DNA of 64,000 bases from DAOVRD01 sp964521715 (GTDB lineage: Bacteria; Planctomycetota; Brocadiia; SM23-32): positions 62,001-126,000 of the forward strand of contig CAZFSS010000010.1 of NCBI GenBank assembly GCA_964521715.1, in the 5' to 3' direction. Positions 48,397 through 57,700 of the stretch are shown piece after piece (the first letter of the stretch is position 1; each line of letters opens with the position of its first letter). A model generated the notes under the pieces. That model ran no database searches, was not told where the DNA came from, and saw only the letters and a program-made list of their open reading frames with translations. The translations under genes were made by a program, and so were the position numbers.

Positions 48397-51300
48397 TCAC
48401 GGTGCCGGGGCGCCGGCCTGCGTCGCGGTTTCCAGCTCCGCGGCTCGCCTGATGTGGCGGGCTGCTGCTGCCTGGTCGCCCAGGCGCCCGTAGGCGTCGG
48501 CGAGCAGGCGGTGAACGCGGGGATCCTCCGGGCCCAGGGCGAGCGACTTTTCCAGGTGGGGCACGCCGTCGGCCAGGTCGCCAAGCTGGAGGAGCAGCAT
48601 CCCGAGGTTGCAGTGCGCGTCCGACAGCTCCGGATCCAGGGACACGGCGCGGCGCAGGTACTGGACGGCCGAGCCCGCTTGTCCCAGCATCCCGTACGCC
48701 GTGCCGAGCTGGGCATGTGCCCTGGCCATGCCGGGGGCCAGCCCGACCGCCTGGCGCAGGGCCTCGACGGCCTTTGCCGGCTGGTTGGTGCGGATGTAGG
48801 CGACGCCGAGGCGGAAGTGCGCGTCGGCCGAGGTCGGGTCGAGCGCCGTTGCCTGGCTCAGGGGCTCGATGGCGGCGTCGCACCGGCCCATCAGCAGCAA
48901 GCACATGCCGAGTGAGTTGTTTGCCTCCGCCGAAGCCGGCTCCCTGGCGACCCACTCCTGGAGGGCGACCAGCGCGTCATCGTAGAGCGCGTAGCGGAGC
49001 AGCCCGCGCGCGCGTTCCCGCAGCTCCGGCAGATCCAGGGCCGCGATGTCGACGCCGGCGCTCAGGCGAAGCCTTTCCCGCGCCGCCGCCACCAATCGGG
49101 CGGCCGGATGCTCGGGCGCCAGCGCCAGGGCCCTGTTGATGGCCTCGACCTGCTGCGTCTTGCGCTGGGGGCTCAGGGTGAACGCGCGCAGAAGGAGATC
49201 GTTCGCCGCCTCGATGCGCTTGACCTTCTCGACGAACTCCTCCTTGTCCTGCAGGGCCTCGACGTTCGTCACGTGATTGAGGATCGAGTCCCTGTGCCTG
49301 GCCAGCAGCGCATAGCAGTCGACGACCATGTCCGCCAGGCTATAGAGGCGGGAGTACATGAACTGAAGCACGGGCCGGTAGTTCACGCTCAGCGGCGCGT
49401 CCGCCAGCTCGGCCTCCATGCCCTCCACCTTGGCAAGGTGGCATGCCAGCAGCACGGCCGGGTCGTCCAGGTAGACGGACTTCAGGTCCTCTCGCGCGAA
49501 GCGGTTGAAGCGTTCGAGGAAGCGGGCCGCGTCGACCCGGAGGGGCTCCTCGCTGCCGACTATGAGGGCGTGTTTGTTCTCCTGGCTCAGGGCGGTCCAG
49601 ACGTAGACGTGCGGGAAGACGTCGTGGAAAGTCCTCAGGATGGTCTTGACGTCCCGCAGCGGCATGTCGAGCGGGAGCCAGCTTGTCATGATGCCGCCAG
49701 GCTTGAGGCAGCGGCGGCCGTTGCGGAAATGCTCCAGCGTGAACAGCATGGACGGGCCGGCCTGGCTGGGCCAGGTGGCGTCGTTGGCGATCACGTCGTA
49801 GGTCTGGTCGGTGTACCTCAGGTAGGCCGCCGCGTCCATCAACACGATGTGGCACTTCGGGTCGCCCAGCACGCCGCCGTTGATGTCGCTGAAGTGCTTC
49901 CTCGCCATCTCGAGCATGACGGGGCTGATCTCGGCGCAGTCGAACCGGTCCACGTCGTAACTGGCGAAGATGCGGGCCGTCTCCCCGCTGCCGAACCCGA
50001 TCTGGCAGATGGCCTTCGGGTCGGGATGGATCAGCATCGGCACGTGGGCCTGGAGCTTCTGCGTGTTGCGCAGGATGTAGTTGGTCCCGGCCACGTCCGT
50101 GGCGCCCGCCGCGATCACCTTGTATTGCCCTTTGAGCTCGCTGACGACCACCACGCCTTCGGCGCCCTCGCCGTACCCGATCAGGGACACGTCCTTGCCG
50201 CGGTTGGCCAGGGCGATCGACTGGTGGGCGAGGAAGTACTTCGGCAGCAGGGCCGCCGGCGTCACGACGAACACCAGGAGCGCGATGATCCATATCGGCG
50301 CCACCGCCCTCACGCGCGCCAAAGCGCGCCTGCCGGTCGCGGCTTCGGCCCCCGGGGCGCGGGCGATCAGGATGATGCTGCCGCTGGCCACCATCAGGAA
50401 CGAGACGAGCGTGAGTGACCTTTGCGTGCCGAGCGCGCCTACCAGCACGAATCCCGTCACCAGGGCGCCGCTCACCGCGCCGATCGTGTTGAAGGCGTAT
50501 ATGCTGCCCACCGACCGGCCGGTGCGCTCCACGCCTGCGGCGAACAGATGGCAGGCAATGGGGAACGCAGCGCCCATGAGGACCGTCGGCACGATCATGA
50601 TTGCCACGCTGACGGCCAGATGGGCGAGCGCCTGCCCGGCGAAGGAGTGGTAAGGGATCCGCGGTGCCAGGAGAAGGAAGACGCCGGCCATGCCGGCCAC
50701 GCCGATGGCGGCCTCCATGTAGCCGAAGATGCGCCAGTAGGCGCTGGAGCGCACGTTCCTGCGGACCAGACCGACCAGCGCCCCGCCCAGCCCGAGCCCC
50801 AGAAGGAACGCCGTCAGCATCGTGCTGAACGCGTAGACCGTGCTTTTGAACCTGAACTCCAGCAGCCTGGTCCAGAGCACCTCGTAGGAGAACGAGACGA
50901 AGCCCGAGACCGTCACGGCCGCAAGCAGCAGCGCCACGTGGCCCCCGCTCAGCGCGGCCGGCGCGGCGCCGGGCGTCTCGGCCGGCTCGGCCTTGACTTC
51001 ACCGCCTGCCGGCAGGGCGTCCAGGACCAGGAAGACGGCCGCCAGTGCCAGGTTGACGGCTGCGGCCAGATGCACGGTGCGCAGGACGCCGAATGCCTGA
51101 ATCAGGAAGAACCCGGTCAGGAATGCGCCCGCCGCCGCGCCCAGCGTGTTGGCCCCATAGAGCAGGCCGACGGCCGGTCCGACCTGCCGGCGACGGGCGG
51201 CCAGGAAGCGGCTCAAGACGGGCAGCGTGCCTCCCATCAGGAAGGTCGGGACGAGCAGGATGGCCGCTGAGAGGGGCACCTGCACGAGGATCAGCCGGCC

Positions 51301-51675
51301 CGGGCTGTAGGACGCCCGGAAGACGGCTCCATAGAAGCCCTCCGCGCGCTCGAGTAGGGGCGGCACCAGGACGGCCGATACGGCTATCCCGGCCTCAAGA
51401 AGGGCGAACAGGCGCAGGTGGCGGCGCGCCCGGTCCGCCACCTTCCCGAAGGCGAAGGTCCCGAGCGCCAGGCCCGCCATGAAGACCGAGATGACGACGC
51501 TCACCGCGTAGGTCGTGTTGCCGAAGACGATCGTGAAGATGTGCTTCCACGCCACCTCGTAGATCAGGCCTGCCGAGCCCGAGATGAAGAACAGCGCGCA
51601 CAGGCACGCGGCGAGCATCACGCCGCTTGCCGGCTGTCCTTGATCGGCGTGCCGTTCTGGATCGTTGGGGGTCAT
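48397..51675 (-). CDS. MFS-like membrane protein fused to spermidine-synthase-like and TPR domains
   Basis: A 1,092-aa three-part protein. Residues about 15-480 hold about 12-14 membrane helices (GSAGLIYEVAWKHIFTIVFG, FLMGGTLPVLSRFLA). Residues about 520-790 are a SAM-dependent polyamine-synthase-like fold (QIGFGSGETARIFASYDV, CAEISPVMLEMARKHF, YDVIANDATWPSQAG). Residues about 930-1085 are TPR repeats (ADAHFRLGVAYIRTNQPAKA, ARAHAQLGTAYGMLGQAGSA). Such spermine/spermidine-synthase family membrane proteins are common in planctomycetes, with no known product. The start is taken at ATG 51675. The TPR part probably binds partners. Confidence 0.85.
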   Translation of the reverse strand: MTPNDPERHADQGQPASGVMLAACLCALFFISGSAGLIYEVAWKHIFTIVFGNTTYAVSVVISVFMAGLALGTFAFGKVADRARRHLRLFALLEAGIAVSAVLVPPLLERAEGFYGAVFRASYSPGRLILVQVPLSAAILLVPTFLMGGTLPVLSRFLAARRRQVGPAVGLLYGANTLGAAAGAFLTGFFLIQAFGVLRTVHLAAAVNLALAAVFLVLDALPAGGEVKAEPAETPGAAPAALSGGHVALLLAAVTVSGFVSFSYEVLWTRLLEFRFKSTVYAFSTMLTAFLLGLGLGGALVGLVRRNVRSSAYWRIFGYMEAAIGVAGMAGVFLLLAPRIPYHSFAGQALAHLAVSVAIMIVPTVLMGAAFPIACHLFAAGVERTGRSVGSIYAFNTIGAVSGALVTGFVLVGALGTQRSLTLVSFLMVASGSIILIARAPGAEAATGRRALARVRAVAPIWIIALLVFVVTPAALLPKYFLAHQSIALANRGKDVSLIGYGEGAEGVVVVSELKGQYKVIAAGATDVAGTNYILRNTQKLQAHVPMLIHPDPKAICQIGFGSGETARIFASYDVDRFDCAEISPVMLEMARKHFSDINGGVLGDPKCHIVLMDAAAYLRYTDQTYDVIANDATWPSQAGPSMLFTLEHFRNGRRCLKPGGIMTSWLPLDMPLRDVKTILRTFHDVFPHVYVWTALSQENKHALIVGSEEPLRVDAARFLERFNRFAREDLKSVYLDDPAVLLACHLAKVEGMEAELADAPLSVNYRPVLQFMYSRLYSLADMVVDCYALLARHRDSILNHVTNVEALQDKEEFVEKVKRIEAANDLLLRAFTLSPQRKTQQVEAINRALALAPEHPAARLVAAARERLRLSAGVDIAALDLPELRERARGLLRYALYDDALVALQEWVAREPASAEANNSLGMCLLLMGRCDAAIEPLSQATALDPTSADAHFRLGVAYIRTNQPAKAVEALRQAVGLAPGMARAHAQLGTAYGMLGQAGSAVQYLRRAVSLDPELSDAHCNLGMLLLQLGDLADGVPHLEKSLALGPEDPRVHRLLADAYGRLGDQAAAARHIRRAAELETATQAGAPAP

Positions 51676-51758
51676 GGAGCATCCCGGAGAGAAGGCGGAG
51701 CCGTCCGTGGCCTGGGTCGGCACATTCTAAGGCTGCGCACCGGCCTTTTCCAGCGGCG

Positions 51759-52460
51759 TCAGCCGCGGGGGTGAAGGCGCCGCAACCTCTCGTGGCAGGC
51801 CCGGGCCACGTCCGGCCGTCCCAGCCGCGCGAAGCCGTCGGCGATCCTCGACATCAGCTCGAAGGTCACCTCGCGCCGTCGCTCGTGCGGGGTCGCCTTG
51901 GGTGCGTCCACGCGCCGGCGGACGTGCAGGGGCTCGCCGAAACAGAGCGAGATGGGCGCGGGCCGGGGCAGGGGACGGCCGCGGCCCCAGGCGCCATAGG
52001 CGCCGCAGATCGTGACGGGAACCAGCGGCGCTCCGGTGCGGAGGGCAAGCGTTGCCGCGCCCTCCTTGGGTTCTTCGAGCAGGCCGTCGTGTGTGCGGCC
52101 CCCTTCGGGGAAGATGCCGCAGACGTGGCCCTCTTGCAGCGCGCGGACCATCCGGGCCAGTGCGGTCGGTTCGGGTCCGTCCAGGTCAATGGGGATCGTC
52201 CCGGCCAGCCGCATCAACGTGCCCAGGACGGGCATGTTGCAGAAGTAGTCCCAGCCCAGGAAGATCACGCGGCGGCTCGCGGCCATGCTGATCAGCACCG
52301 GATCGTACCAGCTCTGGTGATTGGCGGCCAGGATGGCGGGCCCTTCGCGCGGCACGTTCTCCGCCCCGTACCACCTGAAGCGATGCATGGCGGCGAAGTA
52401 CGGGAAGAACAAAGCGCGCGCAAGGCGGTCGGTCCACGGATTGTCAGAGGCTCGACCCAT
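51759..52460 (-). CDS. plsC: 1-acyl-glycerol-3-phosphate acyltransferase (PlsC family)
   Basis: A 233-aa membrane-associated acyltransferase that makes phosphatidic acid. Motif I is NHQSWYDP (47-54; catalytic His48, Asp53), and motif III is GIFPEGGRTHDG. The NHxSxxD form is close to the canonical NHxxxxD. The N-terminal LARALFFPYFAAMH is a short hydrophobic anchor. It overlaps the upstream MFS gene by 17 bp, which implies co-translation; the pair may serve lipid turnover, though the MFS partner's substrate is unknown. Confidence 0.92.
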   Translation of the reverse strand: MGRASDNPWTDRLARALFFPYFAAMHRFRWYGAENVPREGPAILAANHQSWYDPVLISMAASRRVIFLGWDYFCNMPVLGTLMRLAGTIPIDLDGPEPTALARMVRALQEGHVCGIFPEGGRTHDGLLEEPKEGAATLALRTGAPLVPVTICGAYGAWGRGRPLPRPAPISLCFGEPLHVRRRVDAPKATPHERRREVTFELMSRIADGFARLGRPDVARACHERLRRLHPRG

Positions 52461-53736
52461 CGGCTGGCCTCACCTTGTAGATGCAGACCAGGCCCATGCT
52501 CAGCAGCACGGTCTGTAGCAGCAGGCCCAGGCGGTAGCCGCCGGCCTCGATGCCGGGGATACGCAGGTCGGCCACCACGCCGAAGGCCACCGGCCCGATG
52601 ATGGAGAGCTTGTGGCCGACGTTGTAGAGACCGAAGTACTTGCCGATCTGGCCGGGCGGCGCGAGCTCCACCAACAGCTTGCGGCCGGCCACCCACATCG
52701 TGCTGAGGCCGTATCCGCCCAGCAATATGAAACCCACGATGAAGACCGGGAAGCTGCGGGATGTGCCCCCGATGAGCAGGGCGGCCAGCACGCAGATCCC
52801 CGCCGATATCATCGTCCTGCGCGGACCGAACCTGTCGCTGAGCAGTCCGCCCGCGACGGCCAGCAGCCCCGCCGCCAGCGAGAAGGGCAGCATCCACAGG
52901 AGCGTCTGACGCTCGTCGAGGCCGAAGACGTTCACCAGGTAGGGCGCATAGGCGACTATGCCCGTGTTGAGTGCGTCGACGCACAGGAAGTTGCCCAGCA
53001 GGAAGAGCATGACGGGCCTGTGGCGCGGCAGCGCGCGAACGGTGACCAGCACGCGCTTGGAGGCGAGCCGCAGAATGCCCGTGCCGCGGGGCGTCCGCTT
53101 CGTAGCGGGCTTCTCGGGGACGAACAGCAGCAGCGGCAGGCTGAAGAGCAGGAAGAGCGCCGCCGCCGTCGCGAACACCGGCCTGAGCGGGTGCTCGCCG
53201 TAAGCCTGCCCGTAACGGGCGACGACGAAGAAGCCGATGGGGATCGCGAAGGCCGTCCCCGCGTAGCCGAGTCCGACCCCCATGCCGCTCACCGCGCCCA
53301 GCTTCTCGCGGGGCGCCAGCGTGGGGAGGAGGCTATCGTAGAAAGTCAGGGAGAGATTGTAGCAGAAGTTGGCGACGAAGAAGAACGCCAGGATGAGCCA
53401 TGCCGTCCCCGCCGCGCTCATCGCCGCGCAGGAGGCGCATGCCAGGACGGTCAGGACAACCAGATAGCGCTTGGGCCGGCCCGTCCGGTCGGACGCCTCG
53501 CCGGCGAACGGCAGGAGCAGGCCGCTGAGGACGAGCGAGGCGGCCATGGTGATGAAGGTGTACTTCTCGACGCCCGTGAATCCCTTCACGTGCAGCGCGA
53601 TGGCGTAGGACACGACGAGGGCGGAGTAGATCGTGTTGGCGAAGTCGTAGAGCGCCCAACTGACCGCCCGGCCCCAGAGGACCCTGTGTGGGCTTCCGCG
53701 GCGGCCTTCGTGCAGCTCGGTGGTAGGTCCCTTCAT
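52444..53736 (-). CDS. MFS transporter, Atg22/UMF1-like
   Basis: A 430-aa protein with 12 predicted helices. The opening GRAVSWALYDFANTIYSALV and the segment WLILAFFFVANFCYNLSLTF are typical of the Atg22/UMF1 branch of the major facilitator superfamily; SDRFGPRRTM is the repeated MFS loop motif. Yeast Atg22 exports amino acids from the vacuole; bacterial substrates are unknown. The N-terminal 25 residues are polar. Its 3' end overlaps plsC by 17 bp. Confidence 0.88.
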   Translation of the reverse strand: MKGPTTELHEGRRGSPHRVLWGRAVSWALYDFANTIYSALVVSYAIALHVKGFTGVEKYTFITMAASLVLSGLLLPFAGEASDRTGRPKRYLVVLTVLACASCAAMSAAGTAWLILAFFFVANFCYNLSLTFYDSLLPTLAPREKLGAVSGMGVGLGYAGTAFAIPIGFFVVARYGQAYGEHPLRPVFATAAALFLLFSLPLLLFVPEKPATKRTPRGTGILRLASKRVLVTVRALPRHRPVMLFLLGNFLCVDALNTGIVAYAPYLVNVFGLDERQTLLWMLPFSLAAGLLAVAGGLLSDRFGPRRTMISAGICVLAALLIGGTSRSFPVFIVGFILLGGYGLSTMWVAGRKLLVELAPPGQIGKYFGLYNVGHKLSIIGPVAFGVVADLRIPGIEAGGYRLGLLLQTVLLSMGLVCIYKVRPADGSSL

Positions 53737-53764
53737 CGTGGCGACACCACGGCGTCCGGGGGAG

Positions 53765-54655
53765 TCACTCGCCGTCCCTCGGTTCCATGAGTGCGTTGGT
53801 CCAGGCCAAGCGACCGTGCTCGTCTTCGATCTCGACGCGCAGGTAGGCGTGTCGACCGGTCACTGCAAACTCTCCCTCCGTCACGGTCTTGCCCGTGCCC
53901 GCGAAGACGCGGTCGCCCCACGCAGTGTTGTCCACCAGGCGTATCATGCTCACGGGACTGGTGCGGACGCTGATCCGGCCCTGCTCGACGTGGATGCTCT
54001 TGAACAGGGGGCCCTGCGTTGAGTAGAAGCTGCCCGCCTGGATGCTGTTCAGGATGCTGTCCCGGTTCAGCGCCGGGGCAGAGACCATGATCCAGCCGCC
54101 GTCCCAGGGCTCATTGCCGTTCAGGTGGGCATCGTCAACGCTGAACGCCAGGGTCCTCGGATCCTCCGCCAGCATGCGGTCCCAGTGGTAAGTGCTGAGG
54201 GACTTGCCATTCAGGTAGTTGCAGATGTGGTTGTAGGCTTCGACGCCGTCGAACGCGTGTCTGAGGGAGTCCGCAACGCTGTTGCCGCTCCAGCAGGGAT
54301 GTGCGAGCACGACGATGGCCCCGGCCTGCTGCAGGTGCGTAAACTGCTGATCGAACGAGACGCCGTTGAGCAGCGATCCGCTGTAGCCGAGTCCGAGCGC
54401 GTGGAACCATGCACCGGTTCCGTCAACGCCGTCTATCTCCACGCCATTCAGTGCAAGCAGGGGCAAGTCCGGCTGACCCTCGATGTCGGCCACGCGTCCG
54501 TGGTCCGTGATGAAGACGAAGTCGTAGCCTCGCTCGGCGTACATGGTCGCGACGGTACGGTAGTCCTTCCCGCCGTCGGAGAACGTCGTGTGGATGTGGG
54601 CGTTGCCTTTGAACCACGGGCCGTCAGCGTTGCACCTGTCCGCAATCGGCTGCAT
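53765..54655 (-). CDS. PHP-domain metal-dependent phosphoesterase-like protein
   Basis: A 296-aa protein of the PHP superfamily. Metal ligands are in NAHIHTTFSDG (about 18-28), FITDHGR, LAHPCWSGNS and SVDDAHLNG. The C-terminal beta region (SIHVEQGRISVRTSPVSMIR, HAYLRVEIEDEHGRLAWTN) is typical of planctomycete PHP proteins that lack a polymerase. No signal peptide is present. It follows the GH2 gene by 47 bp and is probably co-transcribed with it, suggesting a role in handling a sugar phosphate or ester. Confidence 0.88.
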   Translation of the reverse strand: MQPIADRCNADGPWFKGNAHIHTTFSDGGKDYRTVATMYAERGYDFVFITDHGRVADIEGQPDLPLLALNGVEIDGVDGTGAWFHALGLGYSGSLLNGVSFDQQFTHLQQAGAIVVLAHPCWSGNSVADSLRHAFDGVEAYNHICNYLNGKSLSTYHWDRMLAEDPRTLAFSVDDAHLNGNEPWDGGWIMVSAPALNRDSILNSIQAGSFYSTQGPLFKSIHVEQGRISVRTSPVSMIRLVDNTAWGDRVFAGTGKTVTEGEFAVTGRHAYLRVEIEDEHGRLAWTNALMEPRDGE

Positions 54656-54702
54656 GTCTTCCTCGCCGCAACAGGGGAGCGCTCGAGCGCCGCTCTCCGG
54701 GG

Positions 54703-57700
54703 CTACTGCCCGAACGCGGCGCCCATGTTGCGCAGGACGTTGGAGTAGATCGCCACCTTCTTCTGGACGTTCTCCTCGGTGTCCTCCCTCGCGTAGTCGA
54801 CCTGGTTGAGGACGATGCCGCCCTTGCCGAGGGGGTACTTGACCAGGCCGCCGGGCTTGGTCAGGAGCACGACCCGGCCGTCGAAGTCGTCCGGCACGCG
54901 GCGGAACAGCTCGACGTTGTCAATCCCCACGAGCTTCTTGTCGGAGGTGCCGGGGTGGAAGCTCTTGATCCTGATCGTGACCGTCGAGGCCGTGCGCGGC
55001 TCGAAGTTGATCTCTTGCTTCCCGGTGATCGGCGCCATGGCGAAAGGCACGGCCGTGGCCTCGTCGCCGTCGAAGATCACTTCGATGTCCTTCGCGAAGT
55101 AGTAGCTGCCGCTGCCCCAGATGTCCATGTGCGTGAACGTCTCGGGCCGGTCGTAGAGGAAGTCGACCTGCGGCGGCTGCTCGCCTTCGCCGAAGTAGCA
55201 GATGTACTGCCAGAAGTCCTCGTTGGTCAGGCCATTGGTGAGCTTGGTCAGGTACTCGTTGCCGACCTTTCCGAACGACGCGATCTCCCGGCCGTCCACC
55301 ACGGAGGTGAAGGTGCGGTCCGAGACCCAGAACAGGTGGGCCCAGGGGGCAAGCACCTCGTTGCTCACCATGTTGACGTCGCGATCGCTCAGGCCGAGCA
55401 GCAGGGGATCCGCCCTGGCCTGGAGCACGACGGCTTCCCGGCGGAAGGGCCGGATGCGGTGCCGGAAGCCGACCAGCTCGTTGAACGCATCCAGGCCCTC
55501 CTCGTCCAGGCCGACCAGCATCAGCCATCCGCCGTCATTGCAGAACGAGAGCACCTCCTGCTTCCGTTCGTTGAGGCCCGCGAGGGCCTGGGGCGTGGCT
55601 CGCACGATGCGGACGTTCGCCTCGCGCGCAAGGGCCGCGTCCAGGTCCGCCGCGCGGTCGCACTTCACGCCCACCTGGTCCAGAAAGGCGCCCAGTTGCC
55701 CGTCATCGGCCAGGTACGCCACGGTCTTTCCCGGTTTGGCCTCTGCTTTCTGCGCCGCCCAGGCCAGCATGTTGTGGAGAAGGCGATCGGCGACGGGCTC
55801 GACGCCGAGCTTTTCGGCCACCAGCATCTGGCAGAGCAGGTAGCTGCCGCGGCCGACGGGGATCTCGAGCATGGGCGCAAGCCCGAGCTCGTGCCCGGCC
55901 TGGACCAGGGAGATGGCGCCGCTGCCGGCGGATGCGTAGCTCAGGCCGAAGGACGTCTCATCGCCCGCCCAGGTGAAGAAGTCCCGTTCCTTCAGCCCGT
56001 CCAGCACGGGATGGGCCAGCGCCACGGGGAAGGCTATTCGGCCGGACTGCCCGCCGGCCGCGCGGAACTCCGGACGCGGCGCCTCGTCCGGCCTTTGCCC
56101 TGCCAGATGAACGCCGCTCACCGGCAGGTCGTCGCCCTCGAGCGCGTGTTGCTGCCTGAGCAGGATGGCCGTCTTGCCGGCCTGGACGAAGGTCCGGATC
56201 GCCTGCGCCTCCGCGTCCTTGTTCTCCTCGCTCAGGGCGCTGCTGCCGATGAGCAACACCTTGGCTGCGTCGGGCAGCCCGTCCAGCGCCTTCACCGCCG
56301 TGTGCGGCTGCCCGATCCCGTCCAGCCATGCGTTCACGGTTCCCTCGGGGTCGTAGACGCAGAGCCCGTCGGCGTCGAGCCCGTCGATCCTGCCCAGCGG
56401 CGGCAGCACGCTGACGGGTCTGGTGTCGTGGAAGACGCGCTCTCCGCGCGCGTACAGCTCGATTTCGAGCTCGCCGTCGGCCCGGGCCTTCACGGCGGGC
56501 AGTTGAGCTTCGAGGGAGTCCTGTTCAGCGCGCCCCGGCGGCACCTGGTAGGTCTTTTCGCCGGCGGCGGCCTCGCGGCCGTCCAGCACGACCTTCCACT
56601 TTAGCGTGAGGGCATCATCCAGGTGGCCGTCGTTGAAGACCTTGATGGTGCGCTGCATGGTGGAGCCGGGGTAGAAGCAGGAGTTGTACTCGCGCACGAA
56701 GGCCGCTCGGGGCTCGAACGAGACCAGCGCCTCGGGCAGCGCGCCGACCCACGGGCAGATGGCGGTCACGCCCTGCCAGCGTGCGCCCTCGACGCCGATG
56801 CGGGCGTAACGCGCCGCCGCCTCGTTGGCGTGACTCTTGCCGCGGTACACGTCGGGCCCGCCGACCCAGGCCATGGCGGACACGTTGCCCGCGTAGTAGA
56901 AGACTTCGCCTTGGACGAGCGGCCGCTTGCCGTCCCAGGCGTACTGGTCCATGCTCCGGTCCCAGGTTCCGGTCGGCACCCACTCGCCCTCTCTGAGCCC
57001 GTAGGAGTAGGACTCGGTGGGGACGGAGCTGCCCTCGGGCCAGGTGTAGTGCTGGCAGTTGATTTCCCCACGGCGGTTCAGGTCGCCCGCGCCGTCCTCG
57101 AAGCTAGCGCGCGTGGGGTCGAGTTCCCTGGCCAGGTCGCTGAGCTCCTGGGCTTTGGCCATCCACTTCAGGTTGTCCTGCGCGTTGTAGGCCAGGCGCG
57201 CCGTGATGAAGATCATCTCGTTGCCGAGGCTGTACATCATCACGCTCGGGTGGTTCCGGTAGGCCGTGACGACCTGCCGGACGTGGTTCTTGAAGTTCTC
57301 CCACACGAGCGGGTTGGCCAGGTTGTGCGTGATGAACATCCCGTCGATGCAGGTCGAGAGCCGTCCCGGCACGCCGTAACGGTCGAAGAAGTCCAGCGCC
57401 CTCTCCCGGCAGCCCCAGAGCCCGTCGCTGTCGCTGCCGATGCGATGGAAGCGGTCCTTGTGGGCGTGGTAGCTCTCCAGCCACTGCTCCTGGGTCTCGA
57501 CGTGGCCCACGTCCACCCAGTTCCAGAAGTGCCAGGCGATGCCGTTCAGCAGGAAGTCCTTGCCCTCGATGGACACCTCGCGGAAGCCGAACAGCTCCTC
57601 CTGGACGTCGATCGGCTTGCCGCCGCGGCTCACCGTGGTGCGCATGACGTAGAGGTCCGGATGGTCCTCCGGCCACCAGAGCTTCGGATCGGCCCACGCG

